Of a DNA stretch of 64,000 nucleotides, positions 26,802 through 35,811 are shown piece by piece. The stretch covers positions 496,001-560,000 of the forward strand of contig NZ_VWWP01000002.1 of NCBI RefSeq assembly GCF_011752975.1, read 5' to 3'. The notes beneath the pieces are model-generated. The model searched no databases, was not told where the DNA came from, and saw only the letters and a list, made by a program, of their open reading frames with translations. Position 1 is the first letter of the stretch. Each line of letters starts with the position of its first letter. Both the position numbers and the translations under genes were made by a program. The DNA comes from Chryseobacterium sp. Tr-659 (GTDB lineage: Bacteria; Bacteroidota; Bacteroidia; Flavobacteriales; Weeksellaceae).

Positions 26802-28703
26802 TTAATCTCTAATCCTTACAAAAAAGTTTTTAAGAAGTTCCTGAATCTGTTCCCACAATTTTTCCTCCAGAAGCTCCGGGCCCCCTGAAGGATGTTGAAA
26901 ATATTCCGCTAATTCTCCTATACTTAACGGAGTTTCCAATAACTGAAGAATCATGATTACCAATGGATCAGGCTGAAGGTGAAATACTTTCTCATCGGTA
27001 CTGAAAAAAATATGGCTGTAATTACCTTCTCCAAGCTCTTTGCAATTTTCATCTTTCCAGTTCCATCGGGATTGATGGACATAGATAAACGGATTACGGA
27101 TAAATCGTTTTTCACGAAGCTTAGTTTTGTTTTTAATTCCTTCATCCAATTCTTTCTTTAGAATACCCAATCGGGTTTGAAAGCATAAAGAACCTTTATT
27201 ATCCTGCTGTAAATCAATCTTAAATGTTTCAAATTGGTAGAGGTCTGAGACATAATCAGCATCTTTTTGAGGTAAATTTATAATGATATTCAACAATGTA
27301 CTGCCAAATTCTTCAATGGTGTCAGAATTATATATCGTTTCGTCAATCGGGGTAAAGGTTTTCAGAAGTTTCAGTGTTTCCGGATAATACCGATCAAAAA
27401 ACAGTTTTTTAAATTGAAAGTCTTTAAAAATGGTACTTCGTTTTGTTTTAGGAAGCTCAGGATGAAGAATAGAGTTGAAAGCTTTACCTTTAAGTATCAT
27501 TAATAAAGAAAGTCCGATACCGGCTGTACCTGTCATAAGTCCCAGATCTTCAGAATTTTGAACACCCCATCCTGAATGATGATGTTCCCTGCTTTTTTTT
27601 AAACCTTCCAAAGTAATTTCACGAGCGAGTTCCAGAGCTTTTTCATCATCAAAAACCTGATGATACTGCAATAGAAAATCAGAAAGACCACCATAACCAC
27701 TGAATAGAATATGATTCCTCTTAGACCTTTTCAGGATATCATTTTCACACCTTTCAAATATTTTTTTGCAGTCTTTTTTATATAATGGATTTGCGGTAGC
27801 CGTCCATGCTGAAATTCTTGCATTTCCAATACCACAGGCACCATGTGCCCATGCATTCAAATCGAAATCTTCCGGAAGGAAAATACTTTTGTTCCAATCG
27901 AATAAATTGGGAAGATTATTCTTGGAAGCTTCCCATCTTAAATCCAGCCAGTTGTTTTTGGAAATGTTATAATAAAGATCTTCGTAGCGGAATGCCTGCT
28001 CGGCAAACCAAATAAACTCATGATGGTCAAAATACTTTCCCAGTTGAAGAAGGCAGAAACCTATCCCTGCATTACCATGCGAAAATCCACATAAAGAATC
28101 CATTGAAAGCTGGTTTTTTCCCCATTTAATTCCGGATTTTGCTGTCATTGATTTCTCTAAAAGGCTTGTTGTCAAAGATACAATATCATTGCCTGTTTGC
28201 GGATCCTCGGTTAAATGATAAAGTAAACATACAGCCAGCAGAATTCCTGAAATACCAATTAACAGATCTTCAGTTTGTTCAGCCAGAATTTTTTCACGGT
28301 ATATCCGATAAAGATTCAAAGACTGTTCGAGATAAATATATTTTCCTGTAACCCGAAACAATTCTGATCCTAAATAAATAATACCGGCTAATCCATCATA
28401 AAGACTTGAATTTAGCTTCTCATGATTAAGGGAATACTGATATATTTTTGCAAATGATTTTTCAGCAGTTTCAAGATGGATTTCTTTTCCAAATTCTTCA
28501 TACAGTGTCAGAAAGAACCACGCAATACCTCCTGTACCGTTCCATAAAGAGGGATTGAAGCTCGATGAAAAAAATCCTTCATTATCCATGGAAATCGTAT
28601 CCCAATAGCACCCGTCTTTATCATTTTTTAATTTTGAAAAAAGAAATTCACTGATTTCATTCAGTCCGGATTGCAGCTCTTGAAGTTCAGGCTTTGTGAT
28701 CAT
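26802..28703 (-). CDS. LanC-like cyclase lacking zinc ligands, with C-terminal extension
   Basis: A 633-aa protein. Residues 1-410 carry the seven GxxG repeats of a LanC (alpha/alpha) toroid, for example NGTGGI, YDGLAGI, FSHGNAG, WAHGACG, FSGYGG and MTGTAG. LanC normally holds catalytic zinc with Cys in WCYG and Cys-His in CHG. Here those positions are Ala286 (WAHG) and Met390-Thr391 (LMTG), so zinc binding in the usual way is not possible; only His209 of the SHG motif remains. Residues 430-633 are an extra domain whose end (LLETPLSIGELAEYF...LLKNFFVRI) looks like a winged-helix RiPP recognition element of the PqqD type. It should catalyse or assist thioether ring formation. Overlaps the LanB C-terminal gene by 17 bp. 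Confidence 0.85.
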   Translation of the reverse strand: MITKPELQELQSGLNEISEFLFSKLKNDKDGCYWDTISMDNEGFFSSSFNPSLWNGTGGIAWFFLTLYEEFGKEIHLETAEKSFAKIYQYSLNHEKLNSSLYDGLAGIIYLGSELFRVTGKYIYLEQSLNLYRIYREKILAEQTEDLLIGISGILLAVCLLYHLTEDPQTGNDIVSLTTSLLEKSMTAKSGIKWGKNQLSMDSLCGFSHGNAGIGFCLLQLGKYFDHHEFIWFAEQAFRYEDLYYNISKNNWLDLRWEASKNNLPNLFDWNKSIFLPEDFDLNAWAHGACGIGNARISAWTATANPLYKKDCKKIFERCENDILKRSKRNHILFSGYGGLSDFLLQYHQVFDDEKALELAREITLEGLKKSREHHHSGWGVQNSEDLGLMTGTAGIGLSLLMILKGKAFNSILHPELPKTKRSTIFKDFQFKKLFFDRYYPETLKLLKTFTPIDETIYNSDTIEEFGSTLLNIIINLPQKDADYVSDLYQFETFKIDLQQDNKGSLCFQTRLGILKKELDEGIKNKTKLREKRFIRNPFIYVHQSRWNWKDENCKELGEGNYSHIFFSTDEKVFHLQPDPLVIMILQLLETPLSIGELAEYFQHPSGGPELLEEKLWEQIQELLKNFFVRIRD

Positions 28704-29553
28704 AATTTTTGATTAAAGGGATGATACGCATGATAAAAAAAATAATATAGGATTCCTCGGCATTCACTATTCCCAAACGGTTATTCGCCATGTGAATAAA
28801 ACTGAGCAAAGCTTCGCCAATGGCTTCAGAAGCAAGCTGAGACTGAGTATATTTTGCAAATACCTCCTTGTTTGATCCCAAAAACTCCTCTAAGGAAGAA
28901 TCTTCCGTTGTATCTGATGTATTCCAGAATATCGTAAGATTTTCGATCAATAAATGTTGATAACTGTCCAATTGAATTTGAAAAGCATTCAAGATATTTT
29001 TCCTGTTTTGTTCCTGTTCATCAGCATTTTCCGAAAAAGGTACCGGTAACCAGCTTTGCACAAAGGTGTCACATAGCTGAAGACTGTAGTTTTGAGACAG
29101 TTCCATTCCTTTAAAAAAAGCAAGATGGATTTTTAAAGCCAGAAGATATCTTTCAGAATTTGTTAATGGATGATTTTGAACCAGGCAATGCAATATAAAC
29201 CGGGACGATGCATAAAACTGGTCTTCCGCAATAGTGATGGTTTCTGTATTTCCATAACGATCCGTTTCCGGGATGTACTGAGCTTCTTTTAATACAATAC
29301 GATCTTCGTTGAGGTGTTCATAAGCGGAAATACGATCTTTCAACAAAAAATAAAAGCTGTCAGTTTCTTCGGCAGTCAGAAGCAGCCGCAACCGGATATG
29401 ATAACCGTTTTCAAAGTAGCGGATAAAGAAAAATTTAACTTCCTTTTCCAGCTTTTCCTCAATATCCATAATAGAAGGATGTACAATACCTATAAGTACA
29501 GGATCTGCATGGCTTTCGTGAAACAGATAATAGGTTTTCCAGAGTTTTTCCAT
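28687..29553 (-). CDS. LanB C-terminal elimination domain (thiopeptide-type biosynthesis protein)
   Basis: A 288-aa stand-alone version of the small LanB domain (TIGR03891 type). The N-terminal block WKTYYLFHESHADPVL and FFIRYFENGYHIRLRL, and the middle ASSRFILHCL, are typical. In class I dehydratases this domain removes the glutamate that the large domain transfers from Glu-tRNA to Ser/Thr, leaving dehydroamino acids. Separation from the large domain is known in thiopeptide and many Bacteroidetes clusters. It follows the large-domain gene by 4 bp. Confidence 0.88.
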   Translation of the reverse strand: MEKLWKTYYLFHESHADPVLIGIVHPSIMDIEEKLEKEVKFFFIRYFENGYHIRLRLLLTAEETDSFYFLLKDRISAYEHLNEDRIVLKEAQYIPETDRYGNTETITIAEDQFYASSRFILHCLVQNHPLTNSERYLLALKIHLAFFKGMELSQNYSLQLCDTFVQSWLPVPFSENADEQEQNRKNILNAFQIQLDSYQHLLIENLTIFWNTSDTTEDSSLEEFLGSNKEVFAKYTQSQLASEAIGEALLSFIHMANNRLGIVNAEESYIIFFIMRIIPLIKNYDHKA

Positions 29554-29557
29554 GAAG

Positions 29558-32206
29558 TTAAAAATTATACCATTGAATAAGGTGTTCGGTTACTCTTTCC
29601 TGACCGCTTTCTGCGGAAGGTAAAGCTTCTTCCATGTAAACATAAGACCCGGCTCTGTTCAGAAGCTTAATAAAAAGGCTAAAAAGCAAAGGCTGTTTGA
29701 AATCAATATATTGCGGCTTATAATCGTCTCTTGTTCCTGCAGATTTATCCGATAAAGATTCTTCAGGAATATAAGCTGACTGCAGATAAAGAAAGAGGGC
29801 AGAAGGTAAAGCGTTTTGCATCAGCCATTCATGAAATCGCAGAAAATAAATACTGTTATTTTCATCCTTATTCTGCCGTGGAATGATATGGAGATTAATG
29901 AGCCACCCTTTACGACGAAGCACGAGCTTATCCTCAAAAACAATCCTCGGCAGAATCCTGATATTTTCATTCCTCAATTCTTGTACATGACTACGGTCAA
30001 TAATCTGTATCAAAGGATGGTAGCTGACATAAGTACACGGATTGAACAAGGACATCAGCTGATAAAGATTAGAGCGGTTTGTAATGCTTTCGAGGCATAG
30101 ATCAAAAGCATAGATTTCTTTTTTAAGGATTGCATCTGTAAGATACACTCTGTTCTGGCTGGTATTATAGCCAACAAAGATCCTATCCAAAGAAATTTGT
30201 TGTGATTTTTTCATTTGTGTATTGGAGGCGGGCATTTTTACTTCATGATCCAATAAAGGTGGATGAATATTAGCATTAAAGCTGGAGTCATCATTAAGTT
30301 CAAGAAGCAGCTGATCGGGAAATAATTGTCGATTATATTTTCGGTGTATTTCGGAAATTTCAGCATCAAATAAATGAAGAAATCTCCCGCTCATTTTACC
30401 CATTCCCGGCATCAGTCCGTTCACAACAGCCTTCGTTCCTGTTTCGGATGACTGATCGAAAAACTGGAGGAATGCAGAAGCGGAAGGACATTTTTGTTTG
30501 GAAGAAGGAAGGCTGTTTAAATGCTTCATTTGAATCCTTATCTCATCAGATGGATGTTCTTCCTGTTGAAGGTGTTCCCAGAACAGTTGCGGCCATGAAT
30601 CCTGCTGATCCTGATTGTTTTCTAGCTCAGATTCATTTTTATGACGGTAATATTCATGATAAAAAGTGATCAGAGGAACTTGCCTGTCTGTATTATAAGT
30701 GGAAATAAAGAAGTTTTTGACTCTTTCTTTTTCTTTGGCCCGAATATCAAAAGCAGATATGCGGATGCATAGGTCTGACAGTCGTTGTCCTAATTCATAA
30801 ACTGTATTTTCATCAATTGTATGGGGCTGATCCGTATATGTATCCTCATAAATGAATCCTTCCTGGCGGTAATCAACAGGGATATAAGGCAGTTTTTCAA
30901 AACCCTCTCCATTTCTGTATTTTTTTAAAATATAATCTAAGACATTCTGGATTTCGTCTTTTGGAAGTTTAATAATTCCGGCTTGATTTTCAAGATCCGA
31001 AATCGTACGGTCAAACATTATTGCGCTGTCTTTTAAAAGAATTTCCCGTTGGATTATTTCTGAAGATCCCAATTTATTTTTAGCCTGCTGAAGATTTAAA
31101 ATGAGCAGCCATAGCTGTTCTGCTGCTTTATTACCACTTTTATGTTCTGCTAGAAATGATAACAGATGGTTGTCCCAATCCGGATCTATCTCAGAACATT
31201 CCAGTGTCAGTTCCAGAAATCCAGAATCCACCAATTTTAAAACATAGTGCTTTAATTCTGAAAAATCGGCTTCAATTTGTGATGAAAGGTGCTCAATAAG
31301 TGATGCAAGAGATATATTTTCCAGAGAATCATTGATAAATTCTTTGATATATTGGTTCACACCCTGTGCATGAATTTCCTGAAAGACCTCAATATTAGCG
31401 CAATTCATAAGGAAACTGAACCTTTGATTAGTTTCTATTATACTGCTGTTGGTATTTACAAACAATAAGCCCTGAAGATCAGGATGTCTTTCCATCAATT
31501 TCTTAATGCGTTTCAGGAGCTTATTATTCAGTCGTATTTTACAATTTTGGGTTTCGGAAGTTGGGGCTGATGTATCAATATCAGAAGTTATTTTGGTAAG
31601 GCCCAAATAAGTAAAAGTGCTGAAAGGGGAGGTTTTGTAAGCCATTCGGGTAAGATAACGCAGGATACTGAATTCCATACGTTCATGATCTTTATTCAAT
31701 GATTTTACATCTGCACTCATGAAACTTTCAAGCTGTTCATAGAGGTCTTTGCTGGAAAGAAGAATCCCGTTTTTGAAAGGGTATTGTTCTGCTAGTTTTT
31801 GAATGTTCTGTCTGTGTGACCATAGCAGATCGTAAAAATCTTTTTCCCAAAGCTCTCTAAACTCTTTATATTTTATACCTGAGCTCAACCATTCTTCCCA
31901 CGTATCTTGGATAGAATTAAAAGTTTCAGCCGGAATTTTTTCAGCAAGGTCCTGCACATTCTGTCGTTTATTGAATACAGCCCGTTTCAGGTTCAGCAAC
32001 AATTTTCTTTCCCCATCATCAGAAGACCGCTGAATCAAAGTATAAAGTTCACCGCATAATTTTTCATTACAGGATTGAACACGTTCGCCAATCATTTTCC
32101 ATTGATTCAATCGATCATCAATGTCTGCAATAGATAATTTGTTTAAACTTTGTACAGGCAAAGCTGCAAACCGTGTAAAAATATAAGGTAAAATATTCAG
32201 TTTCAT
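29558..32206 (-). CDS. Lantibiotic dehydratase LanB, glutamylation domain
   Basis: An 882-aa protein with the features of the large LanB domain (Lant_dehydr_N): the N-terminal segment with AALPVQSLNKL, MAYKTSPFSTFTYLGLTKI (about residues 191-209), and later blocks such as RHLHLF-like GRFLHLFDAEI and CTYVSYHPLIQIIDR. It uses Glu-tRNA to glutamylate Ser and Thr of the precursor core; the elimination partner is the next gene. It sits 9 bp after the C39-ABC gene and 4 bp before the elimination-domain gene. Confidence 0.87.
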   Translation of the reverse strand: MKLNILPYIFTRFAALPVQSLNKLSIADIDDRLNQWKMIGERVQSCNEKLCGELYTLIQRSSDDGERKLLLNLKRAVFNKRQNVQDLAEKIPAETFNSIQDTWEEWLSSGIKYKEFRELWEKDFYDLLWSHRQNIQKLAEQYPFKNGILLSSKDLYEQLESFMSADVKSLNKDHERMEFSILRYLTRMAYKTSPFSTFTYLGLTKITSDIDTSAPTSETQNCKIRLNNKLLKRIKKLMERHPDLQGLLFVNTNSSIIETNQRFSFLMNCANIEVFQEIHAQGVNQYIKEFINDSLENISLASLIEHLSSQIEADFSELKHYVLKLVDSGFLELTLECSEIDPDWDNHLLSFLAEHKSGNKAAEQLWLLILNLQQAKNKLGSSEIIQREILLKDSAIMFDRTISDLENQAGIIKLPKDEIQNVLDYILKKYRNGEGFEKLPYIPVDYRQEGFIYEDTYTDQPHTIDENTVYELGQRLSDLCIRISAFDIRAKEKERVKNFFISTYNTDRQVPLITFYHEYYRHKNESELENNQDQQDSWPQLFWEHLQQEEHPSDEIRIQMKHLNSLPSSKQKCPSASAFLQFFDQSSETGTKAVVNGLMPGMGKMSGRFLHLFDAEISEIHRKYNRQLFPDQLLLELNDDSSFNANIHPPLLDHEVKMPASNTQMKKSQQISLDRIFVGYNTSQNRVYLTDAILKKEIYAFDLCLESITNRSNLYQLMSLFNPCTYVSYHPLIQIIDRSHVQELRNENIRILPRIVFEDKLVLRRKGWLINLHIIPRQNKDENNSIYFLRFHEWLMQNALPSALFLYLQSAYIPEESLSDKSAGTRDDYKPQYIDFKQPLLFSLFIKLLNRAGSYVYMEEALPSAESGQERVTEHLIQWYNF

Positions 32207-32215
32207 TTTCTAAAT

Positions 32216-34435
32216 TTATTTTCCTAGCTCAAGTTGATTTTTAACTAAATGGTAATAGGCTCCCTTTGATTTTGTCAAAGTCTCATGATTGCCTTGTTCA
32301 ACAATTTTTCCTTTGTCCAGAACTATAATATTATCCGCATGTACTACTGTACTCAGCCTGTGGGCTACAATAACTACCGTTCTGCCGAGGAAAAAATGGT
32401 TCAGATTTTCTACGATCAGTTTTTCATTATGAGCATCCAGGGAATTGGTGGCTTCATCCAGAAATATATAATCAGGCTGGCGGTAGATTAATCGTGCAAT
32501 AAGGAGACGCTGTTTCTGGCCTTCACTCAGGCCTGTTCCTTCACTACCAATCTGAGTTTCATAAGAAAAGGGGAGACTTTCAATAAAATCCTGCATATTA
32601 ACCATTTTGCAGGCATTTTTTACTTTATTAAGGTCTTTTTCCGGGCTTCCTACCCAGATGTTCCCGGCTATTGTATCTGTAAAAAGGAAAGAATCCTGCA
32701 TAACGGCTCCACATTGTCTGCGCAGGCTTTTGGCATTAATCAGTTTCAGATCCTGTCCACAAAAAGTGATTGTTCCTTGTGTGGGGTGAAAAAATTTAAG
32801 CAGTAGTTTCAAAAGAGTGGTTTTTCCGCTTCCGCTCATTCCTACAATTGCTGTCACCTTTCCTGCAGGAATTGTCAGTGATATATGTTGAAGGACATCA
32901 GACGATAATTTTCCGTACCGGAAACATACATCGGTCAGTTCAATGGATCCCGAGTTTCCTTTCTCCAGATCCAGAATTGTGCAGGCATCTTCTGTTTCTT
33001 CAGCTTCCACTTCCGAGATGCGCTGCAAACTGAATTTTGCGGTCTGCATAGAGCGGATAAAATCTGACAGCTGATTGATGGTTCCATTCAGGGCACCATA
33101 CATATAGGTAATGGCAAGCATAGCTCCTAGGGTAAGATTTCCGTTGATTACAAGAGAAGCCGTCAGAAAAGTGGTCAGAACACCCGTTGTTTCATTGATG
33201 AAAAGTGCAACACCCTGTATTTTCTGGTCCAGTTTAAGACTTTCCATTTTTACTTTGTAGGTTTCTTTCTGCATGGTTTTCCACAGTTGGTTTTTTTCCT
33301 GTTCTGCACCCGTCAGTCTTATTTCGGTCATAGCTTCGAATGTTTCTATCTGGTGACGCTGTGCACTGGAAAGAAGACTGAAGGTACGTTGGTCTAAACG
33401 TCTTCTTTTTTCTTCAAAAAGATTAGTCCAAAATACACTTATCGTACTGGCAGCCAGAAACAGGATAAAAAGTTTCCAGTTATAGTAGCACAGCAAACCT
33501 CCATTCACTGTAAGAATGATAACGGAAAGCCCTGCGCTCACACAATTTTTGGTGAGAAACTCTTCTACACGCTGGTTATCATAGATTCTCTGCAGATTAT
33601 CTCCGCTGCTCCTGTATTCAAAGAAGGAAAGTTTCAACTGCATAAGCTTGTCTACAAATTCATAAATAAGCTTTATACTGATATTCATTCCCAGTTTAAA
33701 AAGTACCCGGCTTCGGAAAAAATCGGTGAGAATTCTTCCGCTAAAAAGAACAAGCTGCCCTGCACAGATAAGGGAGAGGAGTCCGATGTTTTTTCTGGAA
33801 ACAGCTTTATCAACAACAGCTTGTGTTAATAAAGGAATTGCTAAGGTGAGAAGGGTAGCAGCTACTAACGCTGCAATAACAAGAGTAATATTTCTACGAT
33901 CATCTATCCGTTTTAGCAGAGAAATTAAGTTAACGGGAGGGTCCGGCTGGTCTGGCAGCTCATTAAAGGTTTCAGTGGGTTCTACAAACACTGCTATGCC
34001 TTTATCTTTCTGTCCGGGAATATTCCAATGTTCTTTAAAATCATTGATCGTATAACGCATATTCTTTCCCAGCGCAGGATTCCCCACATAAGCATGAGCA
34101 TCTGTAAGGTTCCATAGCACTACAAAGTGATTGTGATCCCAATGAATGATGCAAGGTAATGGTGCTTTCTCCTGCAGTATATCCAGGTCTGTTTCTGCTG
34201 CCAGGGTTTTGAATCCCAGATTTTCAGAAGCATAAGTTAAACCTGAAACAGAAGTTCCCTGGCTGTGTATATCACAAATTTCTCTCAGGTAATTCAGGGA
34301 TAATTTCTTTCCATAGTATGCCCCGAGCATCTTCAGACAGGTTGGTCCACAGTCCATTGTGTCCAGTTGACGGAAAAAGGGATATTGTTTTCTTTTAAAG
34401 AAACGGATTATCTTTCTTAGTTTTTTATTCTCCAT
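32216..34435 (-). CDS. C39-peptidase-containing ABC exporter
   Basis: A 739-aa transporter. The start is the ATG at 34435; an earlier TTG at 34441 is less likely. Residues 17-145 are a C39 peptidase domain with the catalytic Cys29 (MDCGPTC) and His103 (HNHFVVL); the third site, normally Asp-Pro, reads Asn119-Pro (VGNPALG). Six transmembrane helices occupy about 170-450, and the ATPase follows with Walker A GMSGSGKTT, signature LSEGQKQR and Walker B YIFLDEATN. It should cut the precursor after LQGG and export the modified core. First gene of the four-gene minus-strand operon; two boxes lie 50-81 bp upstream. Confidence 0.92.
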   Translation of the reverse strand: MENKKLRKIIRFFKRKQYPFFRQLDTMDCGPTCLKMLGAYYGKKLSLNYLREICDIHSQGTSVSGLTYASENLGFKTLAAETDLDILQEKAPLPCIIHWDHNHFVVLWNLTDAHAYVGNPALGKNMRYTINDFKEHWNIPGQKDKGIAVFVEPTETFNELPDQPDPPVNLISLLKRIDDRRNITLVIAALVAATLLTLAIPLLTQAVVDKAVSRKNIGLLSLICAGQLVLFSGRILTDFFRSRVLFKLGMNISIKLIYEFVDKLMQLKLSFFEYRSSGDNLQRIYDNQRVEEFLTKNCVSAGLSVIILTVNGGLLCYYNWKLFILFLAASTISVFWTNLFEEKRRRLDQRTFSLLSSAQRHQIETFEAMTEIRLTGAEQEKNQLWKTMQKETYKVKMESLKLDQKIQGVALFINETTGVLTTFLTASLVINGNLTLGAMLAITYMYGALNGTINQLSDFIRSMQTAKFSLQRISEVEAEETEDACTILDLEKGNSGSIELTDVCFRYGKLSSDVLQHISLTIPAGKVTAIVGMSGSGKTTLLKLLLKFFHPTQGTITFCGQDLKLINAKSLRRQCGAVMQDSFLFTDTIAGNIWVGSPEKDLNKVKNACKMVNMQDFIESLPFSYETQIGSEGTGLSEGQKQRLLIARLIYRQPDYIFLDEATNSLDAHNEKLIVENLNHFFLGRTVVIVAHRLSTVVHADNIIVLDKGKIVEQGNHETLTKSKGAYYHLVKNQLELGK

Positions 34436-34484
34436 GAGCAATCACGTAATCCTGATTTGAGTATTAATCATTATTTTTTTAAAA

Positions 34485-34516
34485 CGCAACATTGTAGCTA
34501 ATGCAATTTAGTTGCA
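34485..34516 (-). promoter_or_regulatory. Two Fur/Zur-type boxes upstream of the exporter-lan operon
   Basis: Minus strand: TGCAACTAAATTGCA (34516-34502, perfect half-sites) and AGCTACAATGTTGCG (34499-34485). The second closely matches the box at 21268-21282. Centres are 17 bp apart, so the arrangement differs from the two paired promoters. No convincing -7 could be fixed. Confidence 0.68.
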
Positions 34517-34714
34517 ATTTATAAAATAATATTTTAATCCTGTATATAATCTCAATTAATTATTAATATTAAATTTTCTCACAAGTTGCTATTCAAAATA
34601 ATTGAGTAACCATAGGCTTTTCCATTTATAATAACTATAACATGAATGCTTTTTTTGAATCCTTTTCATACATAATATTCCCTACCTTAGAGGTCACTCA
34701 GTAAAATTATTTTT

Positions 34715-35659
34715 ATGGAAAAAAGAAAGATTAAAAACACCGATCTGGCTATTGCACCAGTTAATTTCGGGGGAAATGTTTTTGGATGGACATTGGATGA
34801 AAAACAGTCTTTTGATATACTGGACCGTTTTACAGAAGCAGGATTCAATTTTGTAGATACCGCGGATACCTATTCATGGTGGGTAAATGGAAAAGGCGGA
34901 CAATCTGAAGAAATCATTGGAAAATGGATGAAAAGCCGCTCCAACCGCAATGATATTGTGCTGGCTACCAAAGTAGGTTCGGAAACCAAAGAGCACGGCT
35001 ATGACATCAGCAAAAAACATATTCTACAATCGGTAGATGAATCGTTACAAAGGCTTCAGACGGATCATATTGATATTTATTATACCCATTTTGATGATCA
35101 TACAACACCTGTAGAAGAGACACTTTCAGCCTATGATGAGATTATTAAGGCAGGAAAAGTACGTTATATTGCAGCTTCCAATTTGTCTCCTGAACGTTTG
35201 AAAGCTTCATTCGAAGCTTCTGAAAAGTACAATCTTCCTAAATATGTTGCGCTGCAGCCTCATTATAATTTAATGGAAAGAGAAGGATTTGAGAAAAATT
35301 ATGCTCCTCTGGCAGAGCAGTTTGATCTTAGTGTATTTCCTTACTGGTCTCTGGCTGCAGGATTTTTAACGGGTAAATACCGTGATGAAACTGATCTTTC
35401 AAAAAGTGCGAGAGGAGAGGGCGTAAGAAAATATTTAAACTCTAAAGGACATGAAGTTTTAAAGGCATTAGACCAGGTAAGTGAAAAGCATCACACAACT
35501 CAGGGAACGGTTTCGCTGGCATGGCTGTTGTCTAATCCTTTGATTACGGCTCCTATTGTAAGTGCAACCAGTACTTCACAACTTGAAACGCTGTTCAATG
35601 CTCCTAAGCTTGTTTTAGATCAGGAAGATATTGATCTGTTGAATCAGGCAAGCCATTAA
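34715..35659 (+). CDS. Aldo/keto reductase
   Basis: A 314-aa NADPH-dependent reductase of the AKR superfamily (TIM barrel). The catalytic tetrad is visible: Asp48 and Tyr53 in VDTADTY, Lys86 in LATKVGS, and the His in IDIYYTHFDDH. The cofactor-binding C-terminal block contains LLSNPLITAPIVSATS. It probably detoxifies or reduces small carbonyl compounds. Likely monocistronic, with a strong terminator. Confidence 0.92.
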   Translation: MEKRKIKNTDLAIAPVNFGGNVFGWTLDEKQSFDILDRFTEAGFNFVDTADTYSWWVNGKGGQSEEIIGKWMKSRSNRNDIVLATKVGSETKEHGYDISKKHILQSVDESLQRLQTDHIDIYYTHFDDHTTPVEETLSAYDEIIKAGKVRYIAASNLSPERLKASFEASEKYNLPKYVALQPHYNLMEREGFEKNYAPLAEQFDLSVFPYWSLAAGFLTGKYRDETDLSKSARGEGVRKYLNSKGHEVLKALDQVSEKHHTTQGTVSLAWLLSNPLITAPIVSATSTSQLETLFNAPKLVLDQEDIDLLNQASH

Positions 35660-35686
35660 TGTTCAGCCTCATTATAGATTAAAATT

Positions 35687-35717
35687 AAATCCGTTCAGCA
35701 TTGAACGGATTTTTTTA
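35687..35717 (+). terminator. Terminator after the aldo/keto reductase gene
   Basis: AAATCCGTTCA pairs with TGAACGGATTT around a 4-nt loop and is followed by a T run. Confidence 0.9.
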
Positions 35718-35811
35718 TGAATCGTTCCGTCAAAATAAAAACCTTTTGTGCCTTTTCTGGTTTAGTAAAAAAGTTTAAACAGACTTATGATTAATTTGGG
35801 CTGTACAATTA

